From positions 1-64,000 of the forward strand of contig NZ_CAMVPU010000020.1 in the NCBI RefSeq assembly GCF_947169445.1: a stretch of 64,000 nt of DNA, read 5' to 3'. The notes under the pieces are model-generated. The model did not search any database. It saw only the letters and a list, made by a program, of their open reading frames with translations, and had not been told where the DNA came from. A program made the position numbers and the translations under genes. This DNA is from an uncultured Butyrivibrio sp. GTDB lineage: Bacteria; Bacillota; Clostridia; Lachnospirales; Lachnospiraceae. Of the stretch, positions 28,052 to 36,729 are shown one piece after another. Each line of letters begins with the position of its first letter. Position 1 is the first letter of the stretch.

Positions 28052-28082
28052 AAAAAAGAGCCACAATTTGTGGCTCTTTTTT
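28052..28082 (-). terminator. Bidirectional-looking terminator after the chemoreceptor gene
   Basis: Perfect stem AAAAAAGAGCCACA with a 3-nt loop and a U-rich tail on both strands, 19 bp past the stop of the gene ending at 28101. Confidence 0.9.
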
Positions 28083-28100
28083 ATATAAAACGATCATTTA

Positions 28101-30170
28101 TTATTTAAGTTTAAACTTGCCCACGATTTCTTCAAGTGTACCAGCTACTGCTTCCTGCTTGTTGGTCATCTCATTTACATTGGATACTACGTCTGCAGCA
28201 GCCATAACAGAATCATTAACTCTGCTGGAAAGATCTGCTGTATCCTGTGTAGATTCTGCAATATTCTGAATGGCCTTACTTACTTCTTCCATAGCTGATC
28301 TGATATTCTCTACCATCTGAGCTATATTCTCGGAAGAATCACCGAAGTGTCCTGCATCATCACCATACTGCTTGGCAAGTCCCACGAACTTGTCATAATC
28401 AGGTGTAACTGTTTCCTTGATGAATCCAAGAAGTTCGCCTGAGGAAGATGACAGAGTACTGAAAGCTTCCTGAACGCCATCGATTGTCTCTCTGATCTGC
28501 TCAACTGCCTCTGATGTACTGCTGGCAAGCTTATTGATTTCAGATGCAACTACAGCAAAGCCCTTACCTGCATCTCCTGCACGGGCAGCCTCGATGCTGG
28601 CATTAAGTGAAAGAAGGTTGATCTGATCTGCAATCTCAGCAATTGTATCAGCCAATGTTCCAATCTGATCAACAACCTTAGCCTTTTCATTTGCTTCTTC
28701 AAGATCAGCTTCCCTCTGCTCTGCGATAGAAATAGCATAGTCGTGGGCCTGTCTGCTTTCTTTTTCAATCTCTTTTGCTCTGGTCTTGATATCAGTTGCA
28801 TCAGCGCTTGTCTTCTCAGTCTCTGCTGCAAGCTGATGTACAGATGCGTTAACTTCCTCAACGGATGCATTAACTTCCTCAGTTGCGGCACCGGAAGACA
28901 TCATAGCATCGTTTACACCGGAGATATTGCCCTGAATGCTTGTAAACTGATCTGAAAGCTCATTAGCCATGCTGGAAAGACCCGCACTGGTCTCGCTAAC
29001 TTTAACAGAGCCATCGGAAATCTTAGTAATAACATCTTTGTTATTCTCAAACATGTCATTGAGGGAATCACTCATAGCACCGAGTTCATCGCCTCTTTTA
29101 TTGTTAATCTTTTCTACAGTGAAGTCACCGCTGGCAAGAACACTTGCAAACTGTTTAACACTGTTGATGCTCTTAGAAATACTAAGAACGAAGATCCAAA
29201 TAATTGCAGCACCAATGATAAGTGATATAGCAGCTATAATAATAAGCGTTCTGGTTGCAGCTTTTACCGGAGCTTCAATTTCTTCAAGATCCATAACGAT
29301 AAGAAGTTTCCATGCAACATTTGGAATATCTCTGTATGTTACAAGAATAGTTTTTCCATCCTGATACATAACTCCCATTCTTGGTGAATCAGAAGAATTT
29401 GCCAATACTTCCTGACCTTTCTCTGCAACTGAAGCAACTTCATCTTCAGTCATCTTGACACCATTCTGGATCTTTGCTTCATCATTTGTATAAATGTAAG
29501 TTCCATCTGTAGAAAGAAGGATAGCACGTCCGGTTGTGCCTATTTTGATATTTGATACAAGTTCTGCAACATTGGTAAGCTCCATATCAACTGTTACGCA
29601 GCCTACATAAACTCCTTCATCATAAATAGGTGCAGAACAGCTGGACATGATCTTTCCACTAGTTGGATCATAGTATGGATCAGTGATCTTTGCCTGTCCC
29701 GCTGAAAGAGCCTTCGCATTAGTATAATATTCCTGACTCAAATAATCATATTCTGCATTACTGTAATCCCAGGTTTCAACTACGCTTCCGCCATCCTTAT
29801 ACCAATAAGGTCCAACGTATTTTTCTGCAGCATCATAAACATTTGGCTCAAACCAAACGCCCGCGCCCAGAATAGAATCATTATCATTGATAACCTTTGT
29901 AAAGGTTCCCTTGTAATTATCCATCTGAACAAAGCGATAGGACGTGGAAACCATCTCGGAAAGGTTAATAGCCGTAGTTCTGATAATCTCCAGCTTGGAA
30001 TCAACATTGATAGCATTTGCCGTAACATTCTGATACATACTGTCAGTGTTTGCACTCTGAAGATTTGTACTCAGCTCCTGGGAAGCCAGGTACGTCAGAA
30101 TGATCATGGCAGCTGCCATAACCGGCAAAATACAAAGTAACATTTTTGATCGTAGGCTTAGTTTTTTCAT
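28101..30170 (-). CDS. Methyl-accepting chemotaxis protein with dCACHE sensor
   Basis: 689 aa: membrane helix at about 8-28, an extracellular double-CACHE domain (about 40-290, with WYKDGGSVVETWDY and ITDPYYDPTSGKIM), a second helix (about 300-325), HAMP (about 327-380), and a cytoplasmic signalling domain with the conserved hairpin tip (QINLLSLNASIEAARAGD). CACHE receptors of this kind commonly sense amino acids or other small organic ligands. It is divergent from a second receptor gene at 30492. Confidence 0.93.
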   Translation of the reverse strand: MKKLSLRSKMLLCILPVMAAAMIILTYLASQELSTNLQSANTDSMYQNVTANAINVDSKLEIIRTTAINLSEMVSTSYRFVQMDNYKGTFTKVINDNDSILGAGVWFEPNVYDAAEKYVGPYWYKDGGSVVETWDYSNAEYDYLSQEYYTNAKALSAGQAKITDPYYDPTSGKIMSSCSAPIYDEGVYVGCVTVDMELTNVAELVSNIKIGTTGRAILLSTDGTYIYTNDEAKIQNGVKMTEDEVASVAEKGQEVLANSSDSPRMGVMYQDGKTILVTYRDIPNVAWKLLIVMDLEEIEAPVKAATRTLIIIAAISLIIGAAIIWIFVLSISKSINSVKQFASVLASGDFTVEKINNKRGDELGAMSDSLNDMFENNKDVITKISDGSVKVSETSAGLSSMANELSDQFTSIQGNISGVNDAMMSSGAATEEVNASVEEVNASVHQLAAETEKTSADATDIKTRAKEIEKESRQAHDYAISIAEQREADLEEANEKAKVVDQIGTLADTIAEIADQINLLSLNASIEAARAGDAGKGFAVVASEINKLASSTSEAVEQIRETIDGVQEAFSTLSSSSGELLGFIKETVTPDYDKFVGLAKQYGDDAGHFGDSSENIAQMVENIRSAMEEVSKAIQNIAESTQDTADLSSRVNDSVMAAADVVSNVNEMTNKQEAVAGTLEEIVGKFKLK

Positions 30171-30491
30171 TTAATTGCACCCCTTCATAAGTAATAAATT
30201 GAACAATCAAATTTATGAATAATTGCAAAAACACCTATAATTATTTTACATTATCATGTTAATTATTAGTCTTAAAAAAGTATAAATATAGCTGAAAATA
30301 AAATTAAGATTATATATTCTTTCTGTTTACAGTGTTTTTATGTTTTTTTAACAACTTGTATATCGTTATTTTGTTTATTTCGATTTGGCAGCATGATAAA
30401 ATATACTTGCTATACATATATAGGTATAAAGAAAAAATGCAAAAACATTTATTTGGCAATAAAAATATGTCTCAGAAAGGAAGCAAATTAT
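30171..30491. other. Divergent chemoreceptor intergenic region
   Basis: A 321-bp, very AT-rich gap. No gene seen. TTGGCA at about 30385 is the only passable -35; the -10 boxes are ambiguous, and no clear flagellar sigma-28 site (TAAA, GCCGATAA) was found. Confidence 0.4.
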
Positions 30492-31952
30492 ATGAATGCT
30501 GAACAGTATCGTCGTGCCAATAATAACAGTTTTTATGTTACTATCGTCATCTTGTTAAGTGGCGTAGGAATAACCATTTTTAGCATGTTTCGTGAAGGAA
30601 TTAGTGCAGGACCTATAGCTATTTTGATAAGTGCAGTAGTTGGCGGTGTCATGGTTGCCGCAGGAAATTACAAATTTGCTACTGAAAAGCTTGGATCTGT
30701 TCTTATAATGGGCGGTTCTACAATCTTCTACTTTGTACTGCTAATAGCTGAAGACAACATTGTATACTTTGCATTCGGTCTTCCAATCCTGATATGCAGT
30801 ATCATTTACCTTAACGCCAGATTGTGTAAAGCCGGAATTTTAGCCATCACAATTTCTTTTACCGTAACCTGCTTAAAAGCATATTTCACCACAGGCACAC
30901 TTGATATGGTACATGTTCCTGCTTTTCTGACTCTTGGTCTGGCATTTGTTGCTACTGTTGCTACAGTTACTCTCCTATGTAAGTTTAACGATGAAAACAA
31001 TGCAACAATAACGCAAAACGCAGAAGAAACAATGGAAACAGGCAATAAGATGGCTGAAATAGCTAATACTATTACAGATCTTTTCAACGATTCTCAGCAA
31101 AACATGGTAGACCTTCAGCACATCATTGAATCACAACACTCCGGTATGCAGGACATTGCCAGCAGCATGGAGAGCACAGCACAGGCAATCACCTCGCAGG
31201 CACAGAGAGTTCAGCAGATTCAGGAAGAAACAACTGCTACAGAGCAGCATAGAAAGAACATGACCAAGGCATCAGAAAGTGCACAGACAGCAGTTCGCGA
31301 AGGTGTTAAGGTCATTGGAGAATTAAAAGAGAAATCACAGAATGTAGCAAAACAGAGTCAGGTTACCGTTGAGGCAACTCAGGCCGTTATCAATAAGGTT
31401 GCAGACGTTACCAAGATTGTAAGTTCCATCATGTCGATTTCAAAGCAGACAAACCTTCTTGCACTCAATGCCAGCATTGAGGCCGCAAGAGCCGGTGAAG
31501 CAGGTAAAGGCTTCGCAGTAGTTGCTAACGACGTACGTGAACTTGCAGAAGAAACAAACACCGCCTCCACTGAGATTACCAATATCATAAATGAGCTGAA
31601 CGAGGATGTTCAGAAGGCGATGGCCAGCATAGATGACACTGTTGCTTCCGTATCCGAGCAGAATGAAATGATTGAATCTGTAGGTGATAACTTCGATAGC
31701 ATTAATGACAACGTAACAGAGATGCTCTCCCGCTTCACAGAAATCGGCGAAGGCATGAAATCAATAGCTGCATCCACTACGGAAATCAACGACAGTATTT
31801 CCAATCTGTCTGCTACCAGCCAGGAAGTTGCATCCCTTTCCAATGAGGGCGTAAGTGCTTCAGAATCTGCAGTATCCAAGTTTGATGACTTTAAGACCAT
31901 ACTTGGAAATATTTTCCAGCAGGCTAATAAGTTAAAAGATATGCAGCAGTAA
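30492..31952 (+). CDS. Membrane-anchored chemotaxis-type receptor without extracellular domain
   Basis: 486 aa. Six tightly packed membrane helices (about 14-185), no sizeable outside loop, then a chemoreceptor signalling domain with SKQTNLLALNASIEAARAGE at the tip. The ligand must be sensed in or near the membrane, or via a partner. The chosen ATG (30492) follows an AGGAAG site; upstream in-frame codons are AT-rich filler. Terminator at 32008-32042. Confidence 0.85.
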   Translation: MNAEQYRRANNNSFYVTIVILLSGVGITIFSMFREGISAGPIAILISAVVGGVMVAAGNYKFATEKLGSVLIMGGSTIFYFVLLIAEDNIVYFAFGLPILICSIIYLNARLCKAGILAITISFTVTCLKAYFTTGTLDMVHVPAFLTLGLAFVATVATVTLLCKFNDENNATITQNAEETMETGNKMAEIANTITDLFNDSQQNMVDLQHIIESQHSGMQDIASSMESTAQAITSQAQRVQQIQEETTATEQHRKNMTKASESAQTAVREGVKVIGELKEKSQNVAKQSQVTVEATQAVINKVADVTKIVSSIMSISKQTNLLALNASIEAARAGEAGKGFAVVANDVRELAEETNTASTEITNIINELNEDVQKAMASIDDTVASVSEQNEMIESVGDNFDSINDNVTEMLSRFTEIGEGMKSIAASTTEINDSISNLSATSQEVASLSNEGVSASESAVSKFDDFKTILGNIFQQANKLKDMQQ

Positions 31953-32007
31953 CATCAGATTTTACCTGATACCAGAAGTTCAGCATTTTATTAAACCCAG
32001 AACAGTC

Positions 32008-32042
32008 AAGGACTTTGAGAAAAAAAATTCTCAAAGTCCTTT
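32008..32042 (+). terminator. Terminator of the membrane chemoreceptor gene
   Basis: 14-bp perfect stem (AAGGACTTTGAGAA) with an A-rich loop and a following TTTAATTTT. Confidence 0.85.
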
Positions 32043-32083
32043 AATTTTACGGAATTTTTATATTTTTCCGCACAAAACTGCGA

Positions 32084-32089
32084 TATAAT
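32084..32089 (+). promoter_or_regulatory. -10 box of the small winged-helix gene
   Basis: Perfect TATAAT about 67 bp before the start codon. The -35 region is T-rich without a good match. Confidence 0.4.
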
Positions 32090-32155
32090 ATAAGAAAGGC
32101 AGATGTAATCTACCTTTAAATTTTTACACTATTTGGGAAAGGAGGATATACGTGT

Positions 32156-32329
32156 ATGACAGCTACATTGGATGCACGAATGGAAGTAATGGACTGCATT
32201 AGACGGGATTGTGATGATGAATACTATCCAGATCCAGAAAGAGTAGCCCATATTACTGGATTACCATTGGGGGTTGTTTTTGATCTTCTGATAGAACTCA
32301 AAAACCAGGGTTGTCTTGGCAAGAGATGA
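32156..32329 (+). CDS. Small winged-helix-like protein, 57 aa
   Basis: A short gene with a strong GGAAAGGAGG site 10 bases before the ATG. The sequence (CIRRDCDDEYYPDPERVAHI, then TGLPLGVVFDLLIELKNQG) has a helix-turn-helix pattern like the N-terminal half of winged-helix domains. A hairpin terminator lies 46 bp past the stop. It could be a small regulator; the function is unknown. A GTG four bases upstream opens another frame that stops early. Confidence 0.6.
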   Translation: MTATLDARMEVMDCIRRDCDDEYYPDPERVAHITGLPLGVVFDLLIELKNQGCLGKR

Positions 32330-32374
32330 TCTTCACATTTAAAATGGAGAATACAATGGAAGAACAGCAGAAAT

Positions 32375-32407
32375 AAGGCTCTATGCATCCTGATGCATAG
32401 AGCCTTT
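32375..32407. terminator. Convergent terminator
   Basis: Near-perfect 15-bp stem (AAGGCTCTATGCATC) between the + small gene and the - gene ending at 32430. It can serve both. Confidence 0.75.
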
Positions 32408-32429
32408 ATTATAGCGACTATAAAAGTCT

Positions 32430-32681
32430 TTAAAGCATTTCCACCGGTTCGTGTGTAAAATCAGCAAAACCGTCTGTATAAAGCTTTCTTACGAAATCTA
32501 TTGCTCTTTGTCCCGACTCTTCTATCGGCACATTCTGGCTGTAAATATACTTAATCTGATCACCGCTTGATAACGAAAAATCGATCTGTGTTCCTGCAAT
32601 CTGTCCATCCCCAAAATCCAAAGGCTTTACTTCAACCGCTTCTACCTCTTTCAAAATCCCCTCTCCGAAAAGAACTCTCAT
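32430..32681 (-). CDS. Small hypothetical protein, 83 aa
   Basis: Has an AAGGAGG site before the ATG (MRVLFGEGILKEVEAVEV) and its own terminator, so it is probably real. No known motif, no membrane segment; it is acidic with a predicted beta-rich first half (FGDGQIAGTQIDFSLSSG). Unrecognised. Confidence 0.6.
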   Translation of the reverse strand: MRVLFGEGILKEVEAVEVKPLDFGDGQIAGTQIDFSLSSGDQIKYIYSQNVPIEESGQRAIDFVRKLYTDGFADFTHEPVEML

Positions 32682-32779
32682 GTTAGACCTCCTTGAAATA
32701 AAGTTTATGAACTTCGTATATATTATTCTAACATTTAATTTTTGAAATTGCGATAACTTTATCGATTCTTGCTAATATT

Positions 32780-32808
32780 TTGGCTAATACCGCGATATAT
32801 GCTATAAT
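32780..32808 (+). promoter_or_regulatory. Sigma-A promoter of the lipoprotein gene
   Basis: TTGGCT, 17 bases, TATAAT, 74 bp upstream of the start codon. Confidence 0.65.
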
Positions 32809-32881
32809 GTCCTAGTGCATATACAAGTAACAGTTGCCTTTACCGGCGACGAAAATAATATTTATCGGAGAACTTAAATTC

Positions 32882-33574
32882 ATGAAATTAAAACGATTTA
32901 TCTCAATTGCCACTGCAACTATTCTTACTGCTATTTCATTAACAGCCTGCACTTCTCAGGACAAGGCTGCTGTAACAGAAACAGCCAACACCTTCATGGC
33001 AATTGTTGCATCGCAATCAGATGAAGACATAAATAAATACGCAACTTCAGAGGTTGCTAACGGAGATTTTGTAAAGCTCTTTGACGCAGACTCTCTTGTA
33101 GATATTTTCGTAACAGAGTCTACTGCTGCAGAATTATCGGATGAAGCCAAGGCAGAAGTGGATGAATTCTGTAAATTATTCGCCGGAATGATCAAGAGTT
33201 ATTCGGTCTCAAGTGCTACCATCAACAAAGATGGCACTGCAACAGCAATAGCTACTATAAAAACTGCCTTCCCTATTGATATCATCAACAGTGAAGAATC
33301 TTCTGCCAAGATTGATGCTGCTATTGAGGAATACAACGAGACGAATGCTGAGGCTATTACAGCCCTCTACGAAGAAGGTGACGAGGTTGCCACCGCCAAG
33401 ATTTATAATGACATGCTGACACTTATCCTAGACATCTACGAGGATGAGATTGCAAATTCAGAAGAAATGACCTACGCTATTGCTCTTGATCTTGAAAAAA
33501 ATTCCGAGACAGACACCTGGATTGTAACACAGATTACAGACTACGATACTTCCGCAAGCTCTTCCGGAAAATAA
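32882..33574 (+). CDS. Secreted lipoprotein, DUF5105/DUF4878-like
   Basis: 230 aa. Lipoprotein signal peptide with lipobox LTAC (residues about 18-21, cleavage before Cys), then an acidic, mostly helical extracellular domain (TANTFMAIVAS, LIVDIYEDEI region) like small cell-surface lipoproteins with an NTF2-like or DUF5105 fold. Function unknown. The ATG at 32882 has GGAGAA upstream; the longer frame from 32834 includes untranslated leader. Own promoter (32780) and terminator (33581). Confidence 0.75.
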   Translation: MKLKRFISIATATILTAISLTACTSQDKAAVTETANTFMAIVASQSDEDINKYATSEVANGDFVKLFDADSLVDIFVTESTAAELSDEAKAEVDEFCKLFAGMIKSYSVSSATINKDGTATAIATIKTAFPIDIINSEESSAKIDAAIEEYNETNAEAITALYEEGDEVATAKIYNDMLTLILDIYEDEIANSEEMTYAIALDLEKNSETDTWIVTQITDYDTSASSSGK

Positions 33575-33580
33575 ACGCAA

Positions 33581-33617
33581 AAATACCAATTCCTACTGAT
33601 AGGGATTGGTATTTTTT
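33581..33617 (+). terminator. Terminator shared by convergent genes
   Basis: Stem AATACCAATTCC / GGGATTGGTATT with T-tracts on both strands, between the lipoprotein gene and the gene ending at 33620. Confidence 0.8.
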
Positions 33618-33619
33618 CT

Positions 33620-34315
33620 TTATATGCTCTTTGATAGAACTCCCTTGTATCGATTGATTCCCTGCCGTATAGTAAGCACTCCGCTCCGGAGCATGTATAG
33701 CGATACAAAGATCGAACCAATGATATCGAAGTAATACGAAATCTTAGAGTCAGGCATAGTTGCCACGATCAAAAGAGTAAGTGTAACACTGACATCAACT
33801 ATCGATTTAGCGCCGTAGAGTCTGGCCTGAACTCCCAGGATAGAATTACCCAGAGAGTTATGGAGCTTCGTATATTTCCTCCAAAAAAGAGTATTGGTAA
33901 TGGCACCAAATAATGCAATTACAAAGGCCGGTGCTACATTTCCCTTATTCTCGTTATCAGAGATAATTGTCATGATGATCATGCTAAGCCCGCTTATACA
34001 CATGATTATCCCTACAAAAATATTGCTCTTACACTCTATTTTTCTTTTCCAGGTGTCATCTTTGGCATTATCCAAATTAGTAATAATGTAGACCACAAAA
34101 GATGCGATGATAGCAAGTAGCTCGGCACTTCGTCTGGTAAAATCCGAAATTTGTGTAGAACTCTGGCCGATAGTCAGCCCAATACCAAGAACCAATGGCC
34201 CCGGCGAGCTAAGGATCACCGATAAAAGAAGTGTTTTGAATCCGCTCTTTTTATCTTTTTTGTCTACAGTAATACCACTCACTGCCAGTCTCCTTGTTGT
34301 CACAAAATCAGTCAA
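33620..34315 (-). CDS. CDF-like membrane protein, metal site degenerate
   Basis: 231 aa with five to six membrane helices in the order of cation diffusion facilitators (SVILSSPGPLVLGIGLTIGQ in helix 1, RLYGAKSIVDVSVTLTLL in helix 5). In true CDF pumps, helices 2 and 5 carry HxxxD or DxxxD pairs that bind Zn or Mn; here helix 5 reads AKSIVD with only the Asp, and helix 2 has no clear pair. There is no C-terminal cytoplasmic metallochaperone-like domain. It may be a divergent transporter or a non-transporting relative. It follows the polyprenol-kinase-like gene by 30 bp. Confidence 0.6.
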   Translation of the reverse strand: MTDFVTTRRLAVSGITVDKKDKKSGFKTLLLSVILSSPGPLVLGIGLTIGQSSTQISDFTRRSAELLAIIASFVVYIITNLDNAKDDTWKRKIECKSNIFVGIIMCISGLSMIIMTIISDNENKGNVAPAFVIALFGAITNTLFWRKYTKLHNSLGNSILGVQARLYGAKSIVDVSVTLTLLIVATMPDSKISYYFDIIGSIFVSLYMLRSGVLTIRQGINRYKGVLSKSI

Positions 34316-34345
34316 ATCATAAAAAAGCTTAAGAGTAATGCCATT

Positions 34346-34960
34346 TTATCTAAGCAGCATTTCGGAAATCACAATGACTACCATAGCTGCAACCGGACAG
34401 TAAAATGTATCAAATCCATTCTCTACCAAAAGTTCAGTAATAGTGCTTGCCAAAGCCGTCATAAGAGCCACTATCACCGTAGCCACCACTCCATATCTGC
34501 CATAGATAAATAACACCACCAAAACAGAAATAAAAGAAAACACAAACATAGCTAAAGATCCTTCAAGAGACTTTCTCTTTCGTCTTCCTATTTTGTGTTT
34601 ACCAAATCTTTGGCCAATAAGTGCAGCAGCTGCATCTCCAGGTCCCCAGGCAAGTATACACGCTATACCAAGGTGCCTTTGTCCCAAAAAGCCCCAGCAC
34701 ACAGTTGCCACTATAATGTACATAATCATCACCGCAGCGAAGCTCTTGCTATACTCCCCCTTTTTCCTGGCATTTACAAATTGAGAAACACCAGGAATGT
34801 AGGAGGCCAGATATAGCAATGGATACAGAAGGACCATTACTGCAAAAACAGTCAGAACAATCTTTTTCCAATCGTCATAGAAATAGAACCAGGCGATCAT
34901 AAAAGCTGTGACTAATATATGAAATGATTTTCTTAATAATTCCTTACTGTATTTAGACAT
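34346..34960 (-). CDS. Diacylglycerol/polyprenol kinase family membrane protein
   Basis: 204 aa with six to seven membrane helices. Has the family signature WGPGDAAAALIGQRFGKHKI, followed by KRKSLEGSLAMF, as in dolichol kinase, phytol kinase and DGK1-type CTP-dependent enzymes. It probably phosphorylates a lipid alcohol in the membrane. It starts three bases after the phosphoglucomutase stop, so it is in that operon. Confidence 0.8.
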   Translation of the reverse strand: MSKYSKELLRKSFHILVTAFMIAWFYFYDDWKKIVLTVFAVMVLLYPLLYLASYIPGVSQFVNARKKGEYSKSFAAVMIMYIIVATVCWGFLGQRHLGIACILAWGPGDAAAALIGQRFGKHKIGRRKRKSLEGSLAMFVFSFISVLVVLFIYGRYGVVATVIVALMTALASTITELLVENGFDTFYCPVAAMVVIVISEMLLR

Positions 34961-34963
34961 AAA

Positions 34964-36658
34964 TTATTCCACTGAATTAATGAGTCCAAATATTTCCTCT
35001 TTTATCTGCTTGTTGGTAGCAAGTGCATTTTCACGGCTATCCCTGTTGGAATAGAAATAGAATTTGATCTTAGGCTCTGTTCCGGATGGCCTGATTGCAA
35101 ACCATGAACCATTATCCAGGAAAAGTCTTATTGCATTCTGAGGTGGAATATCCTCGTAGCCATCAATATAATCTATTACCTTCTCAACCTTGGCACCTGC
35201 TACAGTCTGAGGTATATTTTCCCTGAACCACTTCATCATACGCTGTATGCGCTGTGCTCCCGGTATTCCCTCAAGAACAATATTAGGTTCATCCTCGGCA
35301 AAAAATCCGTACTTAGCATAAATTTCCTGAAGGACATCCCACAAGGTCTTACCCTGCTTGCGATAGTATGCTGCAGCCTCTGCTACGAGCATTCCTGCAG
35401 AAATACCGTCTTTATCACGGATATCCTCACAAACAGCATATCCAACAGACTCTTCATATCCAAAAAGATATGTAAATCCATTTTCGTGAAGGTAAGGAAT
35501 CTTACCGCAAATGTTCTTAAAGCCTGTAAGGGTTTCAAACATTTCCACGCCATAAGCCTTGGCCATGATAGTTGAAAGTGTAGAGGTTACTATGGACTTA
35601 ACCATAGCTCCCTTAGCAGGAAGGGTACCTGCACTCTTATGTCCCTCAAGAACATAATTTACCAAAAGATATCCTGTCTGATTACCATTAAGAGGAATAT
35701 AGTTGCCATTGTCATCTCGAATCTCAATAGCAAATCTGTCAGAGTCAGGATCAGTAGCCATCAAAAGTTCAGCACCAAACTCTCTTCCATACTGCTCACT
35801 AAGCTTAAATGCCTTTGGATCCTCAGGATTAGGATATCCAACAGTTGTAAAATCAGGATCAGGATTTTCCTGTTCAGGAACTATTTTCCAATTGGAAAAT
35901 CCTCTGTCAGTAAGCATCTGTCTGAAAGGAATAGAACCACAACCATTAAGAGGCGTGTAAACAAGAGGAATAGTCAGATCAAGCTCATCACCTTCATGAA
36001 TTGCCATTCCTTCAATTTTATCCAGATACTCTCTGTCATATTCTTCTGAAAGAACAACAATCTTACCGCTCTTAACACCTTCTTCAAAATCAGATGTCTT
36101 AATACCTGTCCAGATATCAACAGCATTGATTTTCTCTGTCATTCCATCTGCAACATCTGATGAAACCTGGCATCCATCGTCCCAGTATGCCTTGTAGCCG
36201 TTATATTCCCTTGGGTTGTGTGAAGCAGTGATATTGATACCTGAAACTGTTCCAAGTCTCCTTACCATATATGCAAGCTCCGGAGTAGGTCTCAAATCCG
36301 GGAAGGTATATACCTTAATACCATTAGCAGCAAAAATGCCTGCAGCAAGCTGTGAAAACTCTTTTGAAAAATGTCTTGGATCATGGGCGATTACAACCCC
36401 CTTTTCACAGGCCTCTTTTCCCTTAGATACTATATAATCTGCAACACCCTGAGAAGCCTTACCTACAGTGAGAAAATTCATACGGTTTGTTCCGGCACCA
36501 ACCTTGCCGCGAAGTCCTGCTGTTCCAAAGGAAAGATCCTGATAAAATCTGTCTTCAATCTCCTTCTCATCACCTTTAATGCTTTCAAGCTCAGCCTTTA
36601 ATGAATCTGAATCCATAAGCTTATCAAGCCACTCCTGATATCTTGCCTTGTAATCCAT
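34964..36658 (-). CDS. Phosphoglucomutase / phosphomannomutase
   Basis: 564 aa, the long PgcA-like type. Interconverts glucose-1-phosphate and glucose-6-phosphate (or mannose phosphates). Active-site serine in ITASHNPREYNGYK, metal loop DPDSDRFAIE, sugar-binding GYEESVGY and the phosphate-binding RPSGTEPKIKFY are present. It supplies glucose-1-phosphate to GlgC/GlgD and to cell-wall and exopolysaccharide synthesis. An AAGGAGG site precedes the ATG. Confidence 0.93.
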   Translation of the reverse strand: MDYKARYQEWLDKLMDSDSLKAELESIKGDEKEIEDRFYQDLSFGTAGLRGKVGAGTNRMNFLTVGKASQGVADYIVSKGKEACEKGVVIAHDPRHFSKEFSQLAAGIFAANGIKVYTFPDLRPTPELAYMVRRLGTVSGINITASHNPREYNGYKAYWDDGCQVSSDVADGMTEKINAVDIWTGIKTSDFEEGVKSGKIVVLSEEYDREYLDKIEGMAIHEGDELDLTIPLVYTPLNGCGSIPFRQMLTDRGFSNWKIVPEQENPDPDFTTVGYPNPEDPKAFKLSEQYGREFGAELLMATDPDSDRFAIEIRDDNGNYIPLNGNQTGYLLVNYVLEGHKSAGTLPAKGAMVKSIVTSTLSTIMAKAYGVEMFETLTGFKNICGKIPYLHENGFTYLFGYEESVGYAVCEDIRDKDGISAGMLVAEAAAYYRKQGKTLWDVLQEIYAKYGFFAEDEPNIVLEGIPGAQRIQRMMKWFRENIPQTVAGAKVEKVIDYIDGYEDIPPQNAIRLFLDNGSWFAIRPSGTEPKIKFYFYSNRDSRENALATNKQIKEEIFGLINSVE

Positions 36659-36680
36659 TTAAACCTCCTTAATGGTACTT

Positions 36681-36716
36681 CAATCCACAGCAGACTAAAC
36701 ATCCACTGTGGATTGT
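36681..36716 (-). terminator. Hairpin between the flavoprotein and phosphoglucomutase genes
   Basis: Arms CAATCCACA / TGTGGATTG with an 18-nt loop. There is no U-tract, so it is a weak terminator or RNA-processing site between genes that could still be co-transcribed. Confidence 0.4.
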
Positions 36717-36729
36717 ATTATTGTTTATA

